Assembly (NCBI GenBank): GCA_027563935.2
Contig: JANVAS020000223.1
Coordinates: forward strand, 248,001-312,000
Direction: 5' to 3'
Length of the DNA: 64,000 nt
DNA from: Costus lasius
Lineage: Eukaryota > Streptophyta > Magnoliopsida > Zingiberales > Costaceae
Below are positions 11,420-21,867 of the stretch, piece after piece. Made by a program: the position numbers and the translations under genes. How positions within the stretch are numbered: position 1 is the stretch's first letter; each line of letters starts with the position of its first letter. The notes under the pieces were generated by a model that worked only from the letters and a program-made list of their open reading frames with translations, was not told the DNA's origin and made no database searches.

Positions 11420-11860
11420 CATGCTAGCCACTAACACTAATAGTGGCCTGGCTTGCATAATTAAACATTCGGGGTCTTCTTGCCTAAATCTGGAAGTCGG
11501 CAGCGGCGTTCCCTCAACGCCCGATTCTTCCGTCGACAAGCTTGCTGCGCCTTCGTCTGAGAGAATCGGGGGAAGGAGACGACGCTCTCCTTCCCATTCC
11601 ACCCTTCACACGGATGAAATCCCGCGTCTTTGAACCAGGGAACCTTGCCGAAGCCGCCAGCCTCACGACCGCGTCACCCGCCGTCCTGCGTCCGCTTCCG
11701 CTGCAGATTGGTTTTGCGGAACAGGGAACGAAGTCCGTGTTCCTTTCTCCGTGCGGGCTTCTGCTTCGTCATTGATGGTGTGGGCTTTGGGTTGGGCCAC
11801 CGCCCAGCTTGCATGGGTTAGGCCCACTGTTCCAAGGCTGAACACGTGAGATGAGTGGCA
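11420..11860. other. GC-rich island of unknown origin
   Basis: About 440 bases, CpG-containing and far more GC-rich than the AT-rich DNA on either side. Frames exist on both strands (for example 11415-11633 plus, 11399-11602 minus) with no domain I recognise. It sits directly upstream of the LRR relic at 11.9 kb, where the rest of that gene would be expected, so it looks like foreign DNA that replaced or interrupted the gene body. A captured gene fragment in a transposon is possible but unproven. Confidence 0.5.
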
Positions 11861-11919
11861 TAAACTTACTTACTAATGTAGATTGACGGAATATTTGATG
11901 GTCTGTTCAGTTTTTTTGG

Positions 11920-12357
11920 ATTGATAAAAGCTTATTTTATCTGAGATGCCTAGTCTTTTAAAGTGGACTTTAAGATGCCCTTTGTCTTCAACAACTTACA
12001 CTAATCCAATGCTCTAAATTAATTGAACTATTTGGATTTGAATTAAAGAATGAATTGACTATATAGTTGCAAAGTGAGTTGTTGGGGCAACACTCTACAG
12101 CTTTTCAGAACACTTCCAAAAACATTAAAGAATTGAAAATTGTTGGATGTCATGAGATGAGGCAGCTACCACAAGACATTATGGAGTGCAAGCATCTTAG
12201 AACACTTTCAATTATCAGATATAGCAAATTACAGTCCATTCCTGATTGGCTACAGCAAATGCCAAGTCTAGAACAAATTTTCTTAGCAGGTTGCACAACA
12301 ATATCGTATATTTCAGACAAGCTCAAACAACAATTGAAAAATCATATCATTGTCTAA
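11920..12357 (+). pseudogene. NB-LRR relic: C-terminal leucine-rich repeats only
   Basis: The last 96 residues are open (12067-12357) and contain LRR units such as IKELKIVGCHEMRQLPQDI and LRTLSIIRYSKLQSIPDWL, ending ...LKNHIIV before TAA. Upstream, 11920-12066 encodes more LRR sequence (KLILSEMPSLLKW) but is broken by stops. The same C-terminal units occur, more decayed, at 24.6, 29.5 and 36.2 kb. The coiled coil, NB-ARC and early LRRs are missing; a GC-rich island lies in their place. It is a 3' remnant of a plant immune receptor. Confidence 0.8.
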
Positions 12358-12763
12358 GGCTGTTCCAAGTTGTAAGCTTTCACTAGAAGAGGTAAGCATC
12401 TCTATTTGTTTTGTTACTTGATCACAAATTCACAAGCAATTATGATTGATAATTTATTGCTACATGATTATATTTATAATTTGGTTTCTCGGCATCCTTT
12501 AGAAAAATTAAGTGAAATATTATATGCAAGTAACCTATTTAGAACTCATACTTTTTCATAGCATAAAACCAACAAACCTTATAATTATTGAAATCATTTT
12601 CTACAATAGTGAGGACAAACAATGAATATGCTTTGGAATGGTAAATCACATTACTTTATATAAAAAAATACATTATATAATCGATGAAAACACTTTTTAT
12701 GGAAGAACGGAGATCAATTAATTAGTTAATTAGTACTAGTTGTTTGGATGGATAATGCTTCAT

Positions 12764-14543
12764 ATATAGTTAATTATTTTGTTATATAATTAATCAAGCA
12801 AATTATACTAAACAATTAAGATAATTTATTATTACATAGTTATAATTTTCATTTGCTCCCTCAGCATTAATGGCATTCTTTTGACTTGGAATTAAGTCAA
12901 ATGTTATCCAAGCTTGTCATAATTGACTTTTTCATTATATTAATGTTTTCTTACTATATAATCAAATTGTATTTCGCCATCGTTACGATAACTTGAGTTC
13001 ACTATCCATAAATTATTTTAACTGAAAATTATTAGCATTACAATCATCATTAATAAAATTCTAAAGTAAAATCTAATTATGTTTATTAATTTTCTTCACT
13101 CAAGTTAATTTCAATATTAATTCATAATTAACTAATTGAAAATGAAAAAAGGATTGTTAATGGTTTTTAAATATTAGAGGCACTTAAAATATTTAACTAG
13201 TTAAAGATATTTAAATTGAACGAAAAGTTTTAGATTCAATTTGGTTTAATTTGAGTCAAAATGAATTTAATTTTCATATATAATTATTAATTATTTATAA
13301 TTAAAAAACAGAAAAATTATTTATATAAATTTAATAAATAATTAATAAAAGCTTCATTTAATCCATTCAACTTGAAAAATAAATTAATTTTTGTTTAAAA
13401 ATAAAACTAAACCAAACAAAAAAAAAGTTTATTTTGGTTTAGTTTTTAAGGTTGACCCAAATTTTAGATAGGCTTAACTAGTTGGGCTAGTAATTTATGT
13501 TTATAAGTTAAAATAAGTTGAGTTATACTTGACCCAACAGTATTATATATGACATGCACATAATTCATTTATATAAGCAGGCCAATAATGTAAATAGGAA
13601 CATCATCTGTTTAATAAATGTGTGGTATGATATAGCATGTTGAGCTCGTTTACACATGTAAAGATTTGGGATAATTGTATGTAAATTTTATCAAACATAA
13701 GTATGAATTAGTTAACGAATAATCATATAATTGAATCATTTTAATTTATTTAAGACCTAACACAACATATTTATTAGAATAATTTTGATAAACTCCGGTA
13801 ATAGAGCGTATAGGCAAATGGCCCCAACTATGTTAGACTCAATGAAAGCAATTAACAAACTGGATTTTGGGTTGCCCAGCGAACAAGCAAACTAATGAAT
13901 AATAAACAAATGAAAAGAAAAAGAAAAGGCACAAATAAATATTGACTCGTTAATTATTGACATGCATCAAGTAATTAATTAATTAACTAATTAATGTATT
14001 CGTTAATTAGTAGTAGAAGTTTTTATTTTAGTAATTAATTAGTATTAAGCCACAGATAACGTTCGCGCTTTACTTCCCCTGGAAGTTAATTTATAAGCTT
14101 TCCTTTGGTGTCACGCGCCTTTGTTAGGATAGATTACACCATTATCTTATTGATATTGAACTTTCTCCTTGTTTTGTTTATGATTCGGTTTACTTTATTT
14201 ACTTATTTATTTGGTAATACTTTATTTTTATATGCATGCTACTTTATTTTTGTATGCATAATTAATAAAGATGCATTGTGTATTATATTATCATATGAAT
14301 ATAGTGGAACAATTTTGGTATATTTGAGTTAGTATGTCATGATATATTAACCTTTCAATTGAATGATTTGTCACTAGTGGACCTATATTTGTTGTATTCT
14401 TTCATATTGTCTTTAGACAATACTAGGGTTGTTTAAGTGTTGGACGTAACACCACTCGGTTGTTTAACGCAATCATTTTACTATGTGAGGTAACAGTAAA
14501 AATACTCTAAAAAGGCTCATTATTGAGATTTGTTTTGGCCAAA
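12764..14543 (+). repeat. Segmental duplication, copy 2
   Basis: Partner of 8246-10247. Unlike copy 1, it is preceded by a resistance-gene 3' flank (12400-12763), so the ancestral unit was probably the intergenic region between two tandem NB-LRR genes. It contains the second copy of the upstream module. The 75-codon frame at 14105-14332 is low-complexity and not supported as a gene. Confidence 0.85.
13930..14110 (+). promoter_or_regulatory. Conserved resistance-gene upstream module, copy 2
   Basis: Same order of AATTAATTAA, TTCGTTAATTAGTAG and TAATTAGTATTAAGCCACAG motifs as copy 1. No coding sequence follows; the expected gene body is absent and replaced by repeat DNA from about 14.6 kb. Confidence 0.6.
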
Positions 14544-14769
14544 TATCTTGTTTATAGTTGACGAATTTATAGTTTAATTTGCATATCTTGTTTACTTGTT
14601 GAATCATTAGCTCAATAATTGTAATATGATTTTAATAGAAATTGATTCTAAAGTAGTGGATCATTTTGCAATATTACTTGAAGAGATGGACTCTGATAAA
14701 GTACATTTTTAATATAAATTAGTTCTAATTATTAACTCATTTTTAGTTATTTAATAATAATTTATTCTA

Positions 14770-15632
14770 TTTTTTATGCAGATGAATTATTGTCAAACGG
14801 TATTACTAATAAGTTAGAAGATGATTGATGGAAGGTCATTGACAAATGGAGTTATTTTGATTTGATGTTATCATGTTAATGTCTAGGACAATTCTGTGTA
14901 ATGCAAATTTTATTGATGTCTTGGATAATTTTGTGTGATGCAAACTTTACTATGTTAGGTGTAGTGGACTTGTGGAGGTATTCACTTGTCTGTATAAAAC
15001 TAACTTATGTTGTGTGATGAAAACTTTACTATGTTGGCTGTAATGGACTTGTGGAGTTGTTTGTATTAAACTAAATTATGTAGTGTGATGCAAATTTGTC
15101 TATTTGAATCTAATTTCAAATTTTATTGTCTTGGATAGTTTTTTGTGATGTGAATGAGATAATGTTATAACTTCTCTATTTTATTTTGAAGTTTTGATGC
15201 TTTAGATAGGTTTTTTGTGATGTGAATATGATATGTGATGCATTATTAAATTTTGTTATGTTGGGTGTAGTGGAGTTACGAAGACTTTTCTTTTGTGATA
15301 GTTCTTTTTGTAGTTATTTATTAATCTAAAATTTAAATTTTTTAAAGAATTTTATGTAGGATTTATAAGTGATTAAGTTATGATTTTAATTGTGATAAGA
15401 TTATCTTATGGGTTTCCTACGGGTTTTTTTTCCTGGTGGGCTCGAGTTTTCTGTGCGCACTAACAGGGTCGGGTTTCCCCCGAGTACCCGATTCCTCAAT
15501 GGGGATGGGGTTGGGATCGATTTTCTCAAACTTGACGGGAGCGGGGGCAAGGTTGGGGTATGGAGTTTGGAGGTCGGGGTTGGGATCGGGTTTGGTACTA
15601 CCCAACCCCACCCCGCCCCGATGTCATCCCTA
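14770..15632. mobile_element. Possible hAT-like element with right terminal repeat
   Basis: The right end (15590-15632) reads inward, on the minus strand, TAGGGATGACATCGGGGCGG with alternating G-rich text, the usual form of a plant hAT terminus. To its left is a block of imperfect repeats of GTGTGATGCAAACTTTACT and GTAGTGGACTTGTGGA (14870-15280). I could not find the left terminal repeat or an 8-bp target duplication, so the left boundary is a guess. The open frames at 15401-15647 come from the G-rich terminus. Confidence 0.45.
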
Positions 15633-15741
15633 ATCACTAATGACTAGCGTGATTGATTTGTTTTAGGAGATTTTTATTCTCTAGGATTTTTTATCAGAGT
15701 TTTCTCTTCATGAGATGATTTTCATAGGAGTTTATTTTCTG

Positions 15742-15915
15742 TGATTTAGTCCAGAGTTCACTTCTTCGCAAGATGATTTTATCGGAGTTTTTCCTCTCCC
15801 TGATTTAGTCCAAAGTTCACATCTCTATAAGGTGATTTTATAGGAGTATCCTCTCTGTGATTTAGTCTAGAGTTTATATCTATGTAAGGTAATTTTGTAG
15901 AAGTATCCTCACTAT
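15742..15915. repeat. Tandem repeat, about 58-bp period, three copies
   Basis: Units start GATTTAGTCCAGAGTT-like at 15742, 15802 and 15859 and carry the common end AGGAGTATCCTCTC. A weaker partial unit precedes them from about 15665. Origin unknown. Confidence 0.8.
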
Positions 15916-15984
15916 AAGAATATAGTGAAAGAAAAGAAGAGAGATAAGAAATTATACCTGTATAACAAATGAAATCTTCTCGTA

Positions 15985-16560
15985 GTGTTGTTTCTTGCAT
16001 CGATGTCTAGACATCGTATTCGTGCTGTCTTTTTTTTTCAGAGCCCGCATCCTTTTTTTATACAATTCCTATTGCTACTCCCCTTCACGCCACTTTCTCA
16101 AAAAAAAATATTAAATTATTTTTACAATCTCCCATTCGAAGGTTTCCCACGTTCTTTTTTTTTTATTTATTTATTTCTCATAGCTGCCATGATCCAATTT
16201 AACTTTTCCATCTGCTCTCTCCAATTTACTATTTTCTTTCTCACGTTGCATTCCATTCGGTTCACTATTTTGAATACAACATCCATTTTTGCAATTTTGA
16301 CAAAATCGAATGCACGATCCATTTTTTTTTTTGCAATTTTGACCAAACAATAATCGAATGGACGATTTCATTCAATTGGTTTTGTAATTTTGACCAAACA
16401 AATACATGTATCATCCAATTTGTTTTAATATTTTGACCGAATTGACGAAATTTCATGCTCTCCAAATTTTAAATTTATTCGGCCAAAATTTATAATGTTA
16501 TGACGGTGTAAAATAGGTCCAAATTAGAGCAAATTGCAATGCTCAATTTTATTTGTGATT
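15985..16560. other. Low-complexity DNA with CAATTTTGACCAAAC repeats
   Basis: GCAATTTTGACAAAATCG, GCAATTTTGACCAAACAA and GTAATTTTGACCAAACAA appear at about 16288, 16333 and 16384. Poly-T tracts surround them. No coding gene is supported; the overlapping minus frames (16171-16465) are low-complexity. Confidence 0.5.
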
Positions 16561-16644
16561 TATAATAAAATAGTAAATCAATTATTATTTTTTTTAGAGA
16601 TAAAAATATCTTTAAGATATATGAAGATATTCACATTTGATTTG

Positions 16645-16930
16645 TAACATAGCCCAATCTATTAAAATGCTTAAGCCTAAGTTAACTAAGCTTTATATAC
16701 TATATAATATTTTCTCCCACTTCCAATGTGGGATTAAACTGGAGTATTACAATATTTGTTACAACTCGAGCAAACTATTCATTAACATGTTGAGCCGATT
16801 TGCAAATTGACCCAATTTATTAAAATACTTAAGCTCAAGTTAACAATAGCAAGTACACTAAGTCTTATATGTCATATAATATTTTTCTCTCATTTCTAAT
16901 ATAGGATTAAATTAGGGTATTATATTTTCT
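16645..16930. repeat. Two diverged direct repeats, about 166 bp apart
   Basis: AGCCCAATCTATTAAAATGC at 16650 matches GACCCAATTTATTAAAATAC at about 16817. Each is followed by a CTTAAG...AAGTTAAC box and then a TATAATATTTTCTCCCACTT or TATAATATTTTTCTCTCATT box. Possibly a dimer of a short repeat; element type not identified. Confidence 0.6.
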
Positions 16931-17130
16931 GTAGAGGATGAAAATAACTTTTGGAGGCATTTCAAATATTTAAATGATTTATGTTTTTTTAAATAAATTG
17001 AATATAGTATTAAAATCAGAATACTTAATTTAAAAGTAGCCATAGAGTGTAACTTATTAAATTTTTTTTATATTATTCTTTCAATAAAATTCATAGAAAC
17101 TATTAAAAAAACTTTATATAAAACCGCTGA
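16930..17130 (+). repeat. Resistance-gene 3'-flank relic
   Basis: Homologous to 25060-25260 and 36660-36870, which lie 3' of NB-LRR pseudogenes: shared GAGGATGAAAATAACTTTTG, TTTCAAATATTTAAATG, TTGAATATAGTATTAAAATC and ATTATTCTTTCAATAAA boxes. It marks the former end of a gene copy whose body is gone. Confidence 0.65.
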
Positions 17131-17440
17131 ATTGTATGTTGGGTCAAAAATTGTTATGTTTCAATTTTATGTTAAAATGTCATGTGACCATTTGAAATTC
17201 ACTTTATAGAAATAAGGCTTTTTGTTTAATTGAGTTCTGGTTTTCAATAAATGTAAGTATTCATTGTTAATTACTCCTAAGTAGCTTAGGGCACCTTTAA
17301 TTAAGAGATCTATGCATACAAATCAAATAAAGACAAGTGGGCCGGGTAATCTTTCAAATCAAATATCCAATAAGCCGTCAAGGCCAGATATCTATATCCA
17401 ACAAGCCGCTGAGGTTGGATATTACACAAATTTAAATGCT

Positions 17441-17714
17441 CACAAGTCATCGAGACCGAGCACATGTCAAATTCAAATGCTCACAAGTCGTCAAGACCGA
17501 GCACATGTCAAATTCAAATATTCACAAGTCGTCAAGATTGAGTACATGTCAAATTCAAACACTCACAAGTCGTCAAGACAGAGTACATGTCAAATTCAAA
17601 TACTCACAAGTATTAAGACCGAGCACATGCCAAATTTAAGTGCACACAAGCCATTAAGGGCCGAGCATATGTCAAATTTAAATGTTCATAAGTTATTAAG
17701 GTCAGGTATTTGAC
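17441..17714. repeat. 41-bp minisatellite, about 7 copies
   Basis: Units start at 17441, 17482, 17523, 17564, 17605, 17645 and 17687 (last one partial). Consensus parts are CACAAGTCGTCAAGACCGAG and CACATGTCAAATTCAAATNCT. The first four are exactly 41 bases, the next 40 and 42, with divergence growing to the right. The 133-codon frame at 17312-17713 is only a read-through of the repeat. Confidence 0.95.
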
Positions 17715-18240
17715 AGACACAAATTATCTAGTTGACGAAGACTTTTCTATTTTGTCATTTTTCTTTCCGAACTCATTATATATTTTTATTTTAATATTTA
17801 ATGAATCATGTTGTTCAGCCATTTTATTTTTAATTTATTTTAACATAGATCTCTCAAACAAAGTGTTCTAATTTTTTAGGGGTAATTAACAATGAGTCCT
17901 TGTGCTCATTGGAAGCCAGAACCCATTAAACAAAAAAATCCTATTTATATAAGATGAATTTGAAAAGGTCAAAACATATTAATCATGACAAAAAAAACTT
18001 CGACCCCACAAGTGTTAAAAATGAAGAATTGAAGAAAAAAAAAAGAGAATGGTAACATTGAAAACTACAACAACTTCTAATTATAATTGTTTAAATAACG
18101 GGAAATATAACCTCAATACACAAAGATTGAAAAAATCTTATATTTGTGTAAATCATTATAAATTATGCATAGCCTTGACCTCACTATTATTGATGATACA
18201 TTATGTACTATATATAAAAAAAATACTTCATAGAGACTTA

Positions 18241-18404
18241 GGCCCTACTTTTGTACAGAAGATAAGATAATAAAAATTAAAAAAATTAAAAAAACTAAAA
18301 ATTAAAAATTAAAAAAAATAAAAAAAAACTAAAAATTATTTTTTTTTAAATTTAATTTTTTTTACTTTTATTATCTCAACTTTTGTGAAAAATTACACAG
18401 GGCC
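18241..18404. mobile_element. MITE-like element with GGCCCT termini
   Basis: Left end GGCCCTACTTTTGTACAGAA and right end ...TTTGTGAAAAATTACACAGGGCC form imperfect inverted repeats. Inside them GATAATAAAA and TTTTATTATC face each other and the core is nearly pure A/T with A-rich and T-rich halves able to fold. The flanks ATAGAGAC and ATAGAGGC suggest a degraded 8-bp target duplication offset by a few bases. Superfamily unresolved. Confidence 0.5.
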
Positions 18405-18469
18405 ATAGAGGCGGAGCCAAAGCCAAAATTTTAAATGATGTGAATTCAAATAAATTCATTGTCTCGGAT

Positions 18470-18740
18470 GCTTGAATCGATTGCTGGCTTTCGGGTTTCG
18501 AGCAAAACGAGTAAACTAAAGAAACAGTAATTAAAAGAAAAGAGAAAAAAAAGGCGTACGCAAAACCATCGATTCGCTAATTGTAGAATAATTAATTAAT
18601 CAAAGTAATTGATGCATTCGTTACTTAGCATTCCAGATTTGGATCGTAGTGATTAATTAGTAATTCAGCCACATACAGCATCTGCACTTTGCTTCACAAT
18701 ACATGCAAGCCCTTGTATTTGTATTTAAGCTCCTGCGAGC
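18470..18740 (+). promoter_or_regulatory. Conserved resistance-gene upstream module, copy 3
   Basis: Reads GCTTGAATCGATTGCTGGC, ATCGATTCGCTAATTGTAG, TAATTAATTAATC, GATTAATTAGTAATTCAGCC, ACATACAGCATCTGCACTTT and GCTTCAC, closely matching 26640-26931. The start codon and coiled-coil coding part that should follow are missing; similarity stops near 18740 and resumes as NB-ARC sequence at 21868. Confidence 0.65.
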
Positions 18741-19914
18741 TGCTGAATAATTTTCAGTCAGATGGATCTATCACCATCCGTGTAAAACTTAAAGTATTTT
18801 TTTTATACAGTAGAAATATATATAAGATGATAAAAATTTATACTGGACAATAGAAATTATAATAAAAAAATATTTGAAATATATAAATTTAGTTTCATAT
18901 AATTTTTATCCTTATTTAATATAATATTTATTAGCATAAAATTAAAAAAACTATTTAATGTTAGCATTAATTGCTAATGTTTTTAACGTTGTTAGCTGCT
19001 AACATTTTCTTTTAATCTAATTTACAATCATATTAAAGAGGATGAGTTTATACCTTTAAAAAGGCTAGCAAAAAAACCTTATGCGAGGTTTGGATGTTTC
19101 ATCTCCCCTTCTTTATTTCTTCTCTTTCATTTTTTTTATATTTGGATTTCTACTTTTACTACTTATTATCGATAGGGTATCCTAATCAACTACTCCACAG
19201 TTGTACTCGCAGGAGAAAAATACCTGATTATATCCTAGGTGTTCAATTTAGAATTAACTCACATAAGAGTCTGAATTTTCACCTAAAGATAAGCCACAAC
19301 ATGCATCCGAGTTCTAACATTCTAACTTTCTTTTAAATATATTATATAAATTTTATTATTTAATAATTTATATTTATATTTTCTATTTAAATAGAAGTCC
19401 ATAAGAAATTTTAGATCAACAATCTTAAATAACAAAATTCAGGCTGTAGAACATAAATTATTTATCTCTGTTACTTATATTATTCTCCTTGAATGTAAGA
19501 AAATAATAAAAAGTTTATGTTTTAAAAATGACTTGTGTAGAAAAAAATAGATTATGGTTTCTGTTTCAAAATAAAATTCAATAATATTTGTTATGTATTT
19601 GTTATTTGTTTTACTATTTAGAAATAACAATAGATTTAATAAAAAAAATCTTTTGTTAAATTAAAATAATAATTTAAAAAATATTCAGTCGACCAAAAAA
19701 ATTGACTGTGATTTAATCACTGTTTATTTCTTTAAAAATAAAATTATGACTTGTTTATGATTATGTTAATAAATTGCCTTATCAATTTCCAATTTGGTTT
19801 TAACTTTCTTAAATTGCCTTATGTCTTGTATGTTTAAAATTCCTGATCTTAACCTGACCCTTTTAATTACCACAACTTTTGCAGTAATTTTTTTCATTAT
19901 TGTGTGGTTTATTT

Positions 19915-19970
<56 letters not shown>

Positions 19971-21068
19971 TGAGGCCGGTAAATTTTGACTCTGTGATGT
20001 TGGAGTTTTATCTCCAAGGTGTTGTTCTTTACTAATGTTTTAATGAATAAATAAAGAACCAGAGAAAGAAGTGAATGGGCTTTCGGCCCAGCAAAGTCCA
20101 CGGGCCAATTACTTCATAGATACAGCCACGTAAATGTAGACTTCTTCCGTCGAGTTGAACCCTCACGATGTGTGTGGGCTTAGACCCGTGCGGCGCCTTT
20201 ACGGGTTCAAACCAGAAAGAATCTTGGCCGCTTATTACTGTGTTATTAAAAAATTATATATGATTATTGCTTTATCCCATCGGTTACCATTTACCTTTTT
20301 ATTGTTCAATGTTGTTTTGCACTATTATAATTTTATATAATATAATATAATAAAAACAATTACTTGTTATGATCAGATATAGAAATAAATAAATAAAAGA
20401 TTTTATTTAAAGAAATAAAATTTATGTATTATTTTAAAATAATACCTGACTTTTAAATAGTAACATTTCTATAACATTTATTGTTAATGTAATGTAAAAT
20501 TATAGCATATAGTTGTCACATTTATAAAATTATGGCATATAATTAATACACAGATTTTTATAAATTGATCTTATGTTAACTTTGTTTGCTTCTTATTTTT
20601 ATTCATGAATATGTTATCTAATAGAATTTATAAATAAACAAATTTTATTAATTTGTTTCTTGTTATAATATTTATTATTTTGTATTTAGAATTGCATGAG
20701 TATAACATAGTTTATTTTTTGTTTAATTCATGTTGTATATATTTGATAATGAGCATATTGCATAATTTAAATATTTAAAATAATATTTATAGACATTATG
20801 TTGAACATAATATAAAACATAAATGTCATAATATATTTAACATTCATGGTGGTCATAATATACAAAAATAATATTTTTGACATAAAAAAATAAAATACGT
20901 ATAGTATATAATTTTCATAATATACATAATTGAAATGCCAAATAAAAATGATGTATTGTATACGATGATCATATTGATTATGAGAAAAAAAATTAATGTA
21001 CATAAGTTATAAATTTATAATATTTTGAGAAAAAAAATATATACATAAATTATAAATTTATAAGATTT
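18741..21068. other. AT-rich insertion between promoter relic and NB-ARC relic
   Basis: No supported gene. An (AT)n microsatellite lies at 19920-19965, a tandem duplication of about 45 bp at 20981-21068 (GAGAAAAAAA plus ATAAATTTATAA boxes), and a slightly GC-richer unidentified patch at 19975-20240. The frames at 19094-19336, 20155-20340 and 20767-21003 are low-complexity. Confidence 0.5.
19920..19965. repeat. (AT)n microsatellite
   Basis: An uninterrupted run of about 23 AT dinucleotides. Confidence 0.98.
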
Positions 21069-21079
21069 ATAACAATTGT

Positions 21080-21640
21080 CATAAAGGGAACCTGGGCCCA
21101 AGTGGGTCTAACTCTACTTAAGAAAAAAGGTTTATTTTTAATTAACCCTCTCTCTCTTAATTAATATGCAATGTGCTTGCTATCGGCGAAGAAAGGAAAA
21201 AAAAAGAAAAAAAAAAGAGAAAGGGAGAAGAAAGGAGAAAGATAAGTCTGCCTCTCTCTCAAACTATCTCTCAGGAAAGATAAGTCTTTAATTAATTGAT
21301 GTAATTTCTTTTGAGATTGTTTTGTTACTTAAGGAAAATATTTGTTGCGGTGATTTCAATTAGTTGATTCTTAAGTTTTGGGGAAAAAGCTGTGGTGATT
21401 CAATTAGTTGATTTTTAAGTTTTGGGGAAAAAGCTTAAGGTGTAATCAATATTATACTGAATATCTTTTGTTAGTGGATTATTTGATCCGGTTTGCTCTG
21501 TGGTTTTTTTCCTTCACACTGAAGGGTTTTCCATATTAAATATTTGTGTTATTTATTATTGATTGTTGTCCAATATTATAGTTATTATTGCTGTGATTTA
21601 CTGTCTAGCATATATATATAGATCCTATCAAGTGGTATCC
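21080..21640 (+). mobile_element. Degraded Ty1-copia LTR (R-U5) and primer-site remnant
   Basis: The order of features fits the end of a copia 5' LTR: a CCTCTCTCTCTT tract, then TTGATCCGGTTTGCTCTGTGG with CACTGAAGGGTTTTCCAT, a T/A-rich end, and ATCCTATCAAGTGGTATCCT, where TGGTATC at 21632 equals the first seven bases of the initiator-Met primer site. A 44-45-bp tandem duplication (21346-21390, 21391-21434) lies inside. No coding region follows. The left limit is uncertain. Confidence 0.4.
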
Positions 21641-21867
21641 TATTTAAATGCGCAACCTCGCGATCGGACAAACCCTATATTATGTATGGATTTATTGAAG
21701 TCTGAGTCAAAGAGAAATAGTTCAAGAATACTTCACTATCTTTCCTACAGATAAAAACAATTTTACTAAGTAAATATTATGCTTTTAAGTGCACTTTACT
21801 GACCCGATGATATAGAATAATAATTTAAATTCATTTAATCATCTTGTTATGACAGTAGAGACAATAG

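Noticed and set aside
15401..15647. Pro/Gly-rich frames on both strands
   Set aside because: They come from the G-rich alternating terminus of a hAT-like element.
17441..17714. CRISPR-like spaced repeats
   Set aside because: Head-to-tail units without unique spacers, in a plant nuclear context: a minisatellite.
20155..20340. Possible small gene starting MNPHDVCGLRP
   Set aside because: Short, no recognisable domain, ends in low-complexity AT-rich sequence.
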